Of a stretch of 64,000 nucleotides of DNA, positions 45,603 to 57,270 are shown piece after piece. Location of the stretch: assembly GCA_023374045.1 (NCBI GenBank), contig CM041776.1, positions 314,390,722 to 314,454,721 on the forward strand, in the 5' to 3' direction. A program made the position numbers and the translations under genes. The notes beneath the pieces were generated by a model that worked only from the letters and a program-made list of their open reading frames with translations, did not search any database and had not been told where the DNA came from. The stretch's first letter is position 1. Every line of letters starts with the position of its first letter. The stretch is from Limonium bicolor. Its lineage: Eukaryota > Streptophyta > Magnoliopsida > Caryophyllales > Plumbaginaceae.

Positions 45603-47596
45603 TGTAACGACCCCAAAACCGAGCTAGTTCTGGGACCGTCATACGTAGCGCACATACTACCTAAGATACACAAGGCTACTAACGAATCCGAAAGATCAAA
45701 ACATAATACTTGTATTAAGTAAAAGGATAGTTAATGTTTACAAAACCCAAAATGTAATCAAAGTCATAATCAGAAACCCAAGGGCTACAATAGTCACAAA
45801 GCGTCTAGCGCAAGATACATAAGTCCTTAAAGCAAAATAATTAAAGTCTCCAAAACCGAAGTGAGAACCATCGGTTATCAATCTGCAATATATATCTATA
45901 TATATGAGGAAAGGGGTGAGAAACCACAGCTCAATAGATTGCAAACTTCATCGAAGCATGCTCAAAACATTTGATATCAGATAACAAATCACAAGCAAAA
46001 GCAGAGCGAAACTGAGTTTCCATAGGAAGATTTAAAACAGAAGCTAACAAGCTCAAACGAAACAAAAGAGTTATTCAAACACTCAAAGCAAAGCTTATCA
46101 AAATCACAAAACGGGTGGGACACTAGTACCAAGCTAACACAACAAAAGGGATGAAAGCCCTTGGATTAGAAGATCCCACAACAGAAGTAGTAGAGACCAC
46201 TAGTTGACCCGTCGGTTGCTAATTATCCTGGGAAACTCGAGGAATAGAAAACAGAAGGACATCCTGCGCAGCGTGCTACGAGATAGTCAAACCCGGTCAT
46301 CCACAGCTCAGAAGCTATGTAACTAGGTCCCAAAATGAAATACTTAAAACTTAATGAACAGAATTGCATAAACATGCATAATACGTGAGTAAATAACTTA
46401 TACAAACTAAGGGGATCATAATCCCGCAAACGAAAGTGAAAACGGAGCTCAAACGAACAAATTAGGTAAAATTAGTAGCCTGTCCGGACATGTGTCCGGA
46501 GCACATGTTCGGACCCAGGTCGAGGGAAAAAACTAGAGAAGTCCGGACTTGTGTCCGAGCTTGTAAGTTCGGACGGAAGTCTGACAAAACGTACGCGGTG
46601 AAGTCTGAAAATGTGTCCGGGCTTGGAAGTCTGGAAATGTGTCCGGGCTTGGAAGTCCGGACACAAGCCGAGAGTTAAAACAGAGAGAACACCAGGTATG
46701 TATGGACTTGTGTCTGGGCTTGCAAGTCTGGACACTAGCCGAGACTTGAAACCTAGAACTCATCCTTGCACCCCGTCCGGACATGCAAGTCTGGACAGAA
46801 GTCCAAACATGTTCAAAAGTTGTGAAAACAGAAGGCATCCAGAGCTCTGTACGAACATACAAGTCCGGACGGAAGTCCTCACGCGACATAGCTAAAGACG
46901 AAAATTTGCAGAACTCTCACAATTCAGTACCAAAACATACACAATCAAAACTAGAAAAATTGTAGAAAGATCCGTGGGGGGTTTTGAAGGTTTAAACAAC
47001 AGCAAATCAACAAGGAGAACAATTCAGAAAACACATCGAACGCATCCATAATTAACTCAATTGTAAACTCCCCATGGTTGAATATCCTCCATCTAATCCA
47101 TTCACCACGTACCTTAATCGAAGTGCAGAATTTCTCAACTTAAGTCAAAGCGCAAACCAGCAAACCTGTAGACCAAATCGAACCCAAGAACACACTGGAC
47201 GACAATTGCAGACCAGAATTAAAATCAGAAAACGAAGCACCAACCAAGCATAAAAACACCAACCGTAACCCATAAATCAAACCTGAGAGAAGAAGATGCA
47301 GAGACTACACAGCAGCGGAGACTTGGATTCACACAGCAACAAAATTCACTGGCAAATCAGAGAAGAATTTAGAGGAATGAGGGAGAAGAACGCTCAGGAG
47401 AAACTACCACGAAGAAGAAAGAACGGGAAAGAATTATTCTTTCCCAAAATAAAATCCTTTACCTTAAAAAAATGGCAAATGACCTCTTTGCCCTTCCCTT
47501 TCTTCTTAAACCACAAAACACCTAAAATACATAAGTCCAACTTAACATAAGGAAACAATATGAAATCTGACTTAATATAAGATCTGGGTTATGACA
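45603..47596 (-). repeat. 3' LTR of Gypsy element G, 1994 bp
   Basis: On plus it starts TGTAACGACCCC and ends GGGTTATGACA, with TG...CA termini. It lies next to the minus-strand PPT. The array of GTCCGGAC hairpin modules is at 46482-46880. ORFs here show no similarity. Confidence 0.88.
46482..46880. repeat. Array of GC-rich hairpin modules in the LTR of G
   Basis: About six modules contain GTCCGGAC, TGTCCG and TTCGGAC or AGTCCGGAC. Module 46482-46514 has 13-nt arms (GTCCGGACATGTG and CACATGTTCGGAC, one G-T pair). Module 46541-46574 has 10-nt arms. Later modules (46613-46662, 46703-46737, 46778-46805, 46850-46880) are more decayed. Confidence 0.85.
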
Positions 47597-47639
47597 TCTT
47601 TTCCCCCTAAAAATGAATTGCGTCCTTGAAATTCTACAT

Positions 47640-47706
47640 ACCTTACTGTTCGAAGAGGGAAAGAACCTTAGAACATAGCTCATCCTCGATCTCCCACATC
47701 GCCTCT
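47640..47706 (-). pseudogene. Gypsy G pol, extreme C-terminus
   Basis: Minus-strand residues REAMWEIEDELCSKVLSLF then a stop (TAA), followed by the PPT. This W-E-x-E-x-x-(R/M)-x-x-(Y)-P-x-L-F tail is typical of Gypsy pol ends. The segment directly upstream (SNQSA) is on the far side of solo LTR 2 at 52236-52250. Confidence 0.85.
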
Positions 47707-47711
47707 CGCGC

Positions 47712-50700
47712 TGTAACACCCCAACTAACAACATCACTTATAACAACAAGTCGCAGCGGAAAACTTAACTCGTCACATTACTGAACTCAATGGTGTTACA
47801 CGCCGTTAACCACCCACGTGGCTAACAAGGCTATTACAAACACATTGTATCGGTCTGATGGACTAGATTCCCAAGCGACTACACATTACTATCCCTTTCC
47901 ATGAACAACAACCAATCCACATATACATTCCAACTGTACCGAGTATTTACAAACTAATACCGACAACAATTTTGGTCTTACTACACCTACAATACATACA
48001 CAATTTAAACGGCTACCTATGTATAAGCAACTACCTCGTCCTACTCTCGAACGACTTCCAGCTCCTTGTACCTGAAAAATAGGAAAGAAAGGGTGGCCCC
48101 CAAGGGGCTCAGCACCTTTGCTGGTATGGTAATCCCGCAGCCCGCATGCTACCGGGCCACGCACAACTAATTGTCGTCTTAGCATGCAGTTGATTATATT
48201 TAAATCATACATGGAAACTATAAACACACAACACATTACATTCCACAAAAACGGCTCAACAAAACGGACATCACATCTGTACTTAATAAATCACTCATGG
48301 TGTTCCTTAACCCTAGAGTGTTTCTCCTCTAATGGAGCTATTTCCTTAATAGACGACACTTACCCACTAGTGGGGTTATCCTTAACGCCTCTTATTATAA
48401 ACTGGGATTCATATCCATGATCCACATACTCCACATTTTAACAACTTATAACATCACATCGCAATAAGAATTACAGCGCCACAATAACACATAACATAAC
48501 GGTAACAGTTCTCTTTACGAACCGACCCAAACATAGTTAGTTAACTTGGTAAGCCTAGAGGATGAAAACACCCTCATGATAAGCTTGTTACATCACTCGT
48601 TACCGTCCTGTTAGTCGGATGAGTAACTTAACTTAAAGATGGATCGGATATAGTGATCCGAACACACCGTACATATTCCCCAACCAACGTGAGTCAGAAA
48701 AGCCTTGGTTAAGCTTAAGGGTGATTGAAGACCAACGAAGGAAAACAACCAACAGAGAGGGAGCTAAAGAAACTGTATACATCAACTCCTAAACAACGCG
48801 CGACCGGAACAACCGGATTCCTCACCCCCCAATATATATATATAACTTAATAGTTAAGGGCTCCACTATGGAACCTATCACATCCATACACCTTACGGGT
48901 TACCACTGGGTTAAACACACAAGGGAGGTTCACACACTCACACACAAACATCATACAACAAACTCACGCATAGCCGTGGTTAGAACGTTCCCATGGTTCG
49001 GGTCGTTAAATCCGAATACCGATCTCTCATGTGATCCTAGACTCAGTTAGCTAAGGTTTAACACTTTCGAGGTTAAACGGTATCGGAATTGAACACACCA
49101 CATAAATAAATTACTATAAACTCATTACATGTTTTATCTTACAAGGTGGCAAACACTTAGAAAAACACATTGGCATACAAGCCGGTGTAATCTGGTAGGA
49201 CACAGGTTGCAAGAAAACCATACCTGTCACCATGGTCCACTCTAATGTGTCCTCTTATGTTCCTCGAACAATTCTCGACAACTGGTAACATTACAATTAC
49301 TTTCATTAACATTGGGGTAACATGATTGTTTAATATCTAATGCCCATAGTTAACCCCGTCATCCCGTTGTACTTAATTTATTTATGTGATCTTAAGTTCA
49401 CAACTTACACATTCACTCTCACACTTGTTTATACTTCCAATGGCCTTTAAAGGTCAACAAACAAGGCCTAAACATCATCTAAAACCATTATCATTCACTT
49501 CCCCATCTTAAACACACTTAAAAACACTCTCTGGTGCACTTTTAGGGTGGTCCGGGTTTGTGTCCGAGTTTACAAACCCGGACCATCTCATCGCAATATT
49601 CTCTGCCCATTTTTTCTCACCTGGTCCGGGTTTGTGTACTGGGATACAAACCCGGACCACATACAGATTTGCACTCTCGGGTATGTTTTTGGGGTGGTCC
49701 GGGTTTAGGTACCGATTTGTAAACCCGGACCACTCCAGAATTAGTCCAGAACATTGTTTTTCAGCCACTTTCAATCCTCTAATCCAAACCTAACCTTCTC
49801 CTGATGTTTCTACATAAATCCTAACATGTTTTAACACCAATTTGGCACCTCAAGCCTCTTCTAATTCCTTGTTTAATCCATCACTCAATTCTTGCAAAAT
49901 TCACCAACACTTGTAATATTTTTCCTTAAGTTTCCTAAGTGGTAGTTTTATACCTACAACACCACTAACCAAAATATTACCTCACCAACACTACCACTAC
50001 TCCATGAGCATTATTTCTCACATACACCTCCTTTACACAACTTCTTCTATTTTCCACAAGTTTACACTTAGACCTTCACAAGGCATTATTTTTCCTTTGA
50101 TTACCAAAACTTGAACAAGACTTAACACTTCACATAACATTACCTTGGTGTGTTTAAAACACCCATTTGATCTCTAAATCCTCCAAGACCATTCCTTGGT
50201 CACCATAGCACTCAAGAAATCCTTAATTCACTTTCTTTCACCTATATAACCTTTAACAATTTCTAGTACAACCTAGGCCATAAAACCACCTTAACAATAC
50301 TTAAAACTCTTTGTTCATCAACTAAATTTCGCCATAGCTTCCCTTGTTTCACCTTACACCAAACACATATAGTTTTGCACTTATATTCAGTCCAAGGACA
50401 ACCAATCCCTTAATACACACAACACATGGCTTTTTATCCTTTAACCATCAAAGACATTCTCCTTCACAAGAAATGTTCTTTACACAAGACTAAAACCTTA
50501 AAACCACACTACATCACAATATAGTGCATAAACTTAAATTGCTTGGCACTTAGGCCATTAAATAACATGGCTCTTAGGCCCTTAAATTGCATAACCATAA
50601 ACACTGAATTTCCCACATATTAATTGCCTTCAACCTACAAATACACACAACAACACATATGCCTTTAATAATCGCCTTAAGAATATTTCACTAGCTCCTT

Positions 50701-52230
50701 TTGCCATTGGCTCCTTAGGTATTTTATTAAGCAAATCAAGCTCATTTTCCTATGGCATTTAAAATATATAGAGATAGTTTGTTTACCTCTTTTTCTTCAA
50801 AACTTCCTCACTTGTTTTTCCTTGCCCTTCTTGATTAAAAATCGGCAAGGTGTTTTTGATTGCTTGTCAAACTTCTAATCAATATACAAGTAAATATAAT
50901 GAGCATTAAGCATTATACCTAAGCTCATGAATAAACCCTAGATTAACATAAGTGTTTTAAACACTAAATGAGATGTTTACCTTGGATTTACAAGGGAACT
51001 TGATTAAATAGCAAGAGAGGAATCCACCTAGTCCTTTGAAGTTTGGAATGAAGCTATGAAAGAACCAAAAGAAGACGCCATTACTTGGTGAATTTTCGGC
51101 CAACACAAAAACAAGAGGAAATGAAGTTTTTCTTTGATTTTCTTTACCTTGAAGCAAAGGAGGATGGCAAGGCAAGGAAAGATGAGCTCAAGCTCCTTCA
51201 ATGGAGATTCTTCATGGCACAAAAATGGAGATTTTGAAGATTTGAAAAGACAATGTTGTAGAGCTTGCTCCAACTAAGAGAACGGTAGTCTCGGAATTAA
51301 ATTCGGAGCATGAAGTTAGGAGTAAGGAGTTGGAGATGGTGAAGTTTTGCTGTAGCATAACCGATGGAGCTTGAGAGAATGGAGGAAGGGAACCGTGGGA
51401 ATGAGAGAAATGAAGAAAGGTGAGGTGAGAGGTAAGTTTTATAAGATATTTTAAGTTGTAAAGTAAATAGTGAATTTACTTGCTTTTTCCTTTCTTCTTT
51501 ATTTAGTTAGGTAAGTGTGGTGAGTCACACTTCGAAAACCGCCCCCCTTTATATAATAGGGTGTATTATGGCCTTTGTTGACCAATTAATTGACTTATGT
51601 TGACTTATAACTTAAACTAGCACTATTTGAGCACTATTCACAAATTAAGGCACATAATTGTGAAATTTTTGATTTCCCATTGATTTAGACTTCCTAATGT
51701 GATACTAAGTAGTACATATGTTAATTAAAGAGTAATGATGGACATTTAGCCACTCAAAACTCATTTCTAAGACAATTTTTCAAAAATGTGCTTTAAGGCT
51801 CCTTAAAGCACATTTTATGTTTTAACTTGTTTTCAAGCTTGGTTTTATTTAGTAATTGGTTTAATATGTCCATTAACATGTAAACAAGGTCTTGGTAACC
51901 TCTTTAAGTCTTAATCAATATTATCCCAAGCTTAGAGCACATTTTGGCCCATATTGTCTTTATGGTATTTAATTGTGTTTTCTATGGTTTAAATTGTTCA
52001 CTAATGTTTATAAGGCACTTTTTAGACTTAATATACCATTGTTTAACATTTGAATAACATATCTAGGTTTGGGGTACCTCACACCAAGTCTAGGGCAAGT
52101 AGTTGCTTAGTTTGACTTATGGTGTTTTCTTCGGTATAAATTGTCAACCAATGTTTCTTAAGGACTTATTTAGCCTTAGAAAAGTCATAATCATATATTT
52201 AATTAACACTTAAGGATTTGGGGTATTTCA
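47712..52230 (-). mobile_element. Solo LTR 2 of the long-LTR family, 4.5 kb
   Basis: TGTAACACCCC to GGGGTATTTCA, flanked by CGCGC duplications (47707-47711 and 52231-52235), inside the last codons of Gypsy G pol. No PBS, PPT or pol domain lies inside. The head resembles those at 2013 and 53525: a GCAGCGGAA motif, GGTGTTAC, CCACGTGGCTAAC and GGTCTGATGGAC. The interior has the 36-nt hairpins (49549-49731). No gene recognised. Confidence 0.9.
49549..49731. repeat. Three regularly spaced 36-nt hairpins
   Basis: Hairpins at 49549-49584, 49623-49658 and 49696-49731 are each exactly 36 nt, with starts 74 and 73 nt apart. Arms of the first two are GGTCCGGGTTTGT and ACAAACCCGGACC around a 10-nt loop. 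The third has arms GGTCCGGGTTTA and TAAACCCGGACC, so pair 12-25 changed from G-C to A-T on both sides. Confidence 0.95.
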
Positions 52231-52294
52231 CGCGCAGACTGATTCGACTACTGAACCTTAACCGTAGACAGAGTCTTGCTGTGGAGTCTACGCA

Positions 52295-52876
52295 CTAGGT
52301 TTGTCAGTTTCAGGTTTTGGGTCGGTTAAGTTTACGCACTAGGGTTGTCAATTTCAGGTTTTGGGTCTGCTCATGTTTCATCGCAACCCGCAACCAAACC
52401 GAACCCATAACGAGTTATGATTTGTCAACCCGAAATTGACCTGATGACTCGAAATCGACCCGAAGCGGATCTGATGACCTAAAATCAACCCGAAATTGAC
52501 CCGAAATCAACTTGAAATCGACCCGAAATCAACCCAAAATTATAAAATATTGTACTATCAATACAAATATTATACAAAATCACCAAGACAATATAACATA
52601 ACATATCAAACCATCAAACATAAATGGTTACATTATTGATATATTTAGGGTTATGTCGCATAACTATAAGAATATATATATTATTTTGTTCATAATGTTT
52701 TCGAGTTACGGGTTGAAATCGGGTTGGCAAGTCAAACCCAAATCAACCTGGATTTTTAGCAACCCAACCCGAACCCGACCCAAAAATATTTCCGGTTGAA
52801 AATTATAACCCAAACCCGCATTTTAGCCTACTAGTTTCGGCTAGGATTTCGGGTTCGTGTCAAGATTGACAGCCCT
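52295..52876. mobile_element. Small hAT-like non-autonomous element, 582 bp
   Basis: Flanked by the 8-bp duplication TCTACGCA (52287-52294 and 52877-52884). Ends are weakly inverted: left AGGTTTGTCAG, right (reverse complement) AGGGCTGTCAATC. The inside is rich in AACCCGAA/TTCGGGTT motifs. About 45 bp at the left end, including ACGCACTAGG, are duplicated in tandem (52287-52370). It interrupts the pol gene of G. Confidence 0.7.
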
Positions 52877-52884
52877 TCTACGCA

Positions 52885-53524
52885 TATCGTGAGCCAAAAT
52901 ATGGGTGGGGACCGCCTCATAGGAGAAGTTCTCACGTTGCTGAAGTGGACCAAACTCAATCACATGTGTTGGGTCATGGACATACTTCCTCAACATTGAC
53001 ACATGCAACACATCAAGCACTCCCGCTAAAGCTGGCGACAAGGCCAAGCGATAAGCTACCGGTCTGATCCTCTCAAGAATCTCAAATGGACCAACGAACC
53101 GTGGACTAAGCTAGCCACTCTTCCCAAATCTGACCACTCCTCTGACAGGCGATCGGATAGATATGATCACCAACCTGAAATTCAAGCAGCTGTCGCCTTT
53201 GATCTGCGTAGCTCTTCCAACGGCTCTAAGCAACCAACAGACGATCCTAGATGGTATGAATATTATCAATTGCGTCTTGAACCAAATCTGGACCAACCAG
53301 AACTCTCTCCTTCAGATCATCCAACAGATGGGAGACCAGCACCTTCTACCATATAACACTTTGAACGGCGCCATGCCGTTACTAGACTCGAAGCTGTTGT
53401 TGTAGGAAAACTCAATCAGTGTCACGTGCTGATCCCAACTGTCACCGAAGTCTATAACACACGCTTCAAGCATATCCTTTAGGATCTGATTCGTCCTCTC
53501 TGTCTAACCATCTGACTGAGGATG
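52885..53524 (-). pseudogene. Gypsy G integrase C-terminal half, broken
   Basis: Read from 53524: HPQSDG followed by a stop where Gln is expected, [41 protein letters not shown] (integrase core end). There follow frameshifted segments, then [25 protein letters not shown] and [19 protein letters not shown] (C-terminal domain). At least two shifts and several stops. It starts in mid-domain because another LTR is inserted at 53525. Confidence 0.88.
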
Positions 53525-56500
53525 TGTAACACCCCAACTGCTAAACCTGAACCATCACGAACGAACCTGCAACATTATTACAACATAGCGGAAGAAAGTA
53601 CTAAGAGTTGGTGTTACCGCCGTTAGTCACCCACGTGGCTAACTAGGCCTATTCCAATCTCAAACTACGGTCTGATGGACCCGAGTGTACCGAACATAAC
53701 TGCGTACAAATCTTAAAACAAATACAATACCGAGTCTGAAGTATCTCTCCTATTATTACAACTTACTACCATAGTTTATAAAGCGAGTGTACAGGCACAC
53801 TCGTAATGTGAATTAAACCCATAGTGCTCTACCCACTCCTACTCTCAGGCTAGGTCCTTGTATGGCACCTACCTGCAAAGTTTAAATCACAGGCCCCAAG
53901 GGGCTCAGCATATTGCTGGTACAGAAAACGTGCAGCCCACAAGCTATCAAGGCTACACACGACTACTTGTCGCAGTTGATTATTCATATAACAATAATAA
54001 GTAGTACAACAACAACAATACATTTATGTGAAACATTCACAGCTCAAATAAATCAAACGTCATAATGGACGTCCATTAATGAGTAAGTTAGCTTCCTAAA
54101 TCCTGAGGCCTGAGAATTGTTTAGTTCTCGTGTTTGACCATTCCTTATAAGTGTCAACCATTCTCCTATTAGAGTTGGTTGTTCTCTAACTGAATTGTTT
54201 ATTTTGTCAGGTCAAAGTAACCCTAGCCAATGAGTTATTAGCTCCATTGGTTTAATAAACAATAATTCTTAAGTTATGAGGGATGTAGGCTTGACCCTCC
54301 TGCGCCTCCTGAAGTTGCCTCCCATCTCGAACTGTTCACTCGAGATGGCCGGGTCAGTTTATCGACCCTAGGCGGAAGACAGATCTGATGCAGATGCCGA
54401 CTTCCTAAACCTGAACATGCATGACCGGAGTCAGTCCCGGATTCCTCTCCTCACAAGTTCCAGTTAGCTGAAGTCTCTTTGACAATTGGTTAGTTAAACC
54501 TCTCTCGGTATTAACCAACTAACAATAGGGGTACTGATAACTTTATACAATTGTTAATTAACAAAGTTAATGAACAAGCTCTGAATCAAGTAATGTTAGT
54601 GTACAACAGTCACAATAACAATACAATAAATCGGTTTCATGCTTAATCTTGTTTGGTCGTATCACAATAACACATAGCACACAAACCGAGGTAGACCCCG
54701 TTAGCAAACAAGCTACAAGAATCCCATACCTTAGCCTATCGACGTTTGTCCACTCCTGGATGACGTCTCGACTATTCTGGTCACCTACTCCGCTCCTATA
54801 GTTCATTAGGACGGCGTGGTTAAATAACTTAATTTTCGTATTTTTACTATTCACTGTATTTTACTATTCACCGTATACGTACTTACTATTCACATATATG
54901 TATTTACTATTCACATATATGTCTCGTATTTGACTGTTCAAATATACATAGTTACTATTCATTTGTACGTATTTACTATTCATGTATACGTATTCACTAT
55001 TCATGTATACGTATTTACTATTCATGTATACGTATTTACTATTCATTTATACGCATATATACTATTCACGTATACGAGTACTATTCATGTACACTAAAAT
55101 TTTTTGTATACGCCCGTATGATACTCCGTATCATACGTTTTTACTTCTTTTCCCAATATAACTTGTATTTTCATTAAAAATACTTAAGTAATGATTCCCC
55201 TTATACTTATTAAATTACGGGTATACCCCTCGTATACCTTAACTTATATACGGGTCTCCTTTAACCCCGTTTTAACCCCGTTTTAACTCCGTTTCTTTTA
55301 CAACTTGTTTCTAAATTCTTTATTTAATTTCCTTAACTTTCTAAACACATAAAAATGTGCTATTTACATTATTTACCCATAGTTTCCTCTTAATCCCTAT
55401 TTTTCTTATAATAAGTCCTAAATTTGTCATTTTTATTTCTAATTTCTTCCAAAGTCTTATTTAATTAATTTCTTTTATTCTTTTGGTCAATTACCAAAAT
55501 ATACCTAGGTTTGACCAGTCTATTACGGTCAAACCCTCAATTTTCCAGAAATTGCCAAATTACCCCTAAAGTTAATTTAACTTAACTTTTTATTCCTTTA
55601 TCCTTTTAACATCTAATCTTTTGCTACAAATTTTATCCTAACACCTTAAACATTTTAAAAACTGTCATTGACCAAGTTTGACCAGGGAAATTACCATTCT
55701 ACCCTTGTGATCTTTTCTTTTATCCTAACTCATTTATTAACCAAATTAGCTCCAATTAATTTCTAATTTTCGTAACTAATTTTCCTACAGATTTTTGAAC
55801 ACCAAAAATCATTTTAAACATCTCTAAATCACCAGATTTAATTATCTAATGTTGTAGTATATATATACTATCTTTTATTAACTTTAAATATACCAAAAAC
55901 CTTATAAATTCTAGTAATACTTATAAACTCTTTATAAATTGTAAACTTAATTCTACAATTATTTTCTCATCATCTAAACTTCATAAAATATCATAATGGA
56001 CCCTATATGTTTTCGGCAATTATGATATGTGACCAAAACTTCACAAATTTTACATATTACACTTAATTATACTAATTCCTTTAATTTAAATTAGTTATAT
56101 AATTTTTTTTAACTCACCTAAGTTCTCTTAATTTTTGGCCATACTCTAAATTTTAGTATATGAACTTTTCTTATATATTATGATAGCTTATATTAAAGCT
56201 TATGTCATAAGGATTATAAATCTAATTTTAGATTTACAAAATATTAACATTTTAGGTGCTAAAAATTAAATCTAACACCTACTAAATTCGGTAATAATAA
56301 ACAAGGTATACAATATGTTAGATCATATATAGATCAATATTTAGAACCATGAAATAGGTAGTTTTAGAGTTTACCTTGTATATTAACCTTTTAGCTTAAT
56401 ATTTAAGCTTGAATCCCTTAGAAATTTGGCCAGCAATTTGCTAAAGGAATTGTACCCAAAATTACAAAATAAGATGAAGAATAAGATGGGTTAGTATCCC

Positions 56501-57270
56501 ATGCCAATCGGCTGTGACAAAAACCAAAGGATAAGAAGTTTTCAAGAAGGCAATGTTTTACCTCGAGAATCAAAGACACTTCTTAGTGGTTTTTCCTGCG
56601 AATCTTGGGGCTCATGACCTATGGTTGTAAAGATCTTGAAGAGAGGATTCCAACGAGCTATCAAGCTTGTGATTTGGAGCTAGGATGAGAAAGTTATGAT
56701 CCTTACAAGGAAGGGTGTTCTTTAAGGTTCAAAATCGTGAAGTTTGGCTTTGTTTTGTGTTCTTCCTTCAAAGAGGGGATGAGTTCCGAATTTAGAAGCT
56801 CTCATTTGATAGGTAAGGGTTTGGGTAATCATTCACTAAGGGGACAAGGTAATAAAGCAATGCAAGGAAGTCTTGATTAGGTGTAATAGTATAAAGTAAA
56901 GGCAAATAATGCCTTGGTGAGTCCCCTTGCTGTCGGCAGCCCCTCCCTCCATTTGATCTTATTTTTTTTTGTTTTATCTTGTATTTATGTAACATTTAAT
57001 GACTTAATTTCGTTCATTATGACATATACCATGTTATAGGTATGTTACAAGGCCAAAAATGCCTTAAAACACATTTTATGTGCTTCCCGGTTCACATTGA
57101 TTTTGCAATTTGTTTTGGCTAGTTTAAATGTGTTCTTAGTACATTGAACACCCCTAATAGTTAAAAACACATGAAATCATGAATATGTGTGGTAGGTTTA
57201 AATAACCGGTCACATTAATGTATAATTGTGTTATAACTTATACCATATGTTACCAAGGAACATACGTATG
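53525..57270 (-). mobile_element. Long LTR 3, same type as solo LTRs 1 and 2, right end not defined
   Basis: It starts TGTAACACCCC within the integrase of G. It then follows the same head pattern as 47712 (ACATAGCGGAAG, GGTGTTACCGCCGTTAG, CCACGTGGCTAAC, GGTCTGATGGAC, CCCCAAGGGGCTCAGCA). The expected end GGGGTATTTCA followed by GGATG is not found, so the right limit is a guess from loss of resemblance. Either it is truncated or its end lies beyond a later insertion. No genes seen inside. Confidence 0.6.
54840..55080. repeat. Tandem repeat, 21-bp unit, about eleven degenerate copies
   Basis: The unit is near GTATTTACTATTCATGTATAC. Because 21 is divisible by three, a repetitive minus-strand frame (54864-55046) appears, but it is not a gene. 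Confidence 0.9.

Larger units (their letters stand above)
45603..53524 (-). mobile_element. Ty3/Gypsy element G (3' LTR and end of pol), interrupted three times
   Basis: The 3' LTR is 45603-47596. The polypurine tract is at 47597-47609 (minus GGGGGAAAAGA). The pol C-terminus is split over 47640-47706, 52236-52286 and 52885-53524. It is interrupted by solo LTR 2 (47712-52230) and a hAT-like element (52295-52876), then cut at 53525 by another long LTR. The integrase C-terminal motifs are those of chromovirus-type Gypsy elements (Tekay/Del-like). The 5' half is not in the window. Confidence 0.85.

Noticed and set aside
54864..55046. Minus-strand frame with a repeated seven-residue motif
   Set aside because: Produced by a 21-bp tandem repeat in an AT-rich LTR; no family match and no start context.
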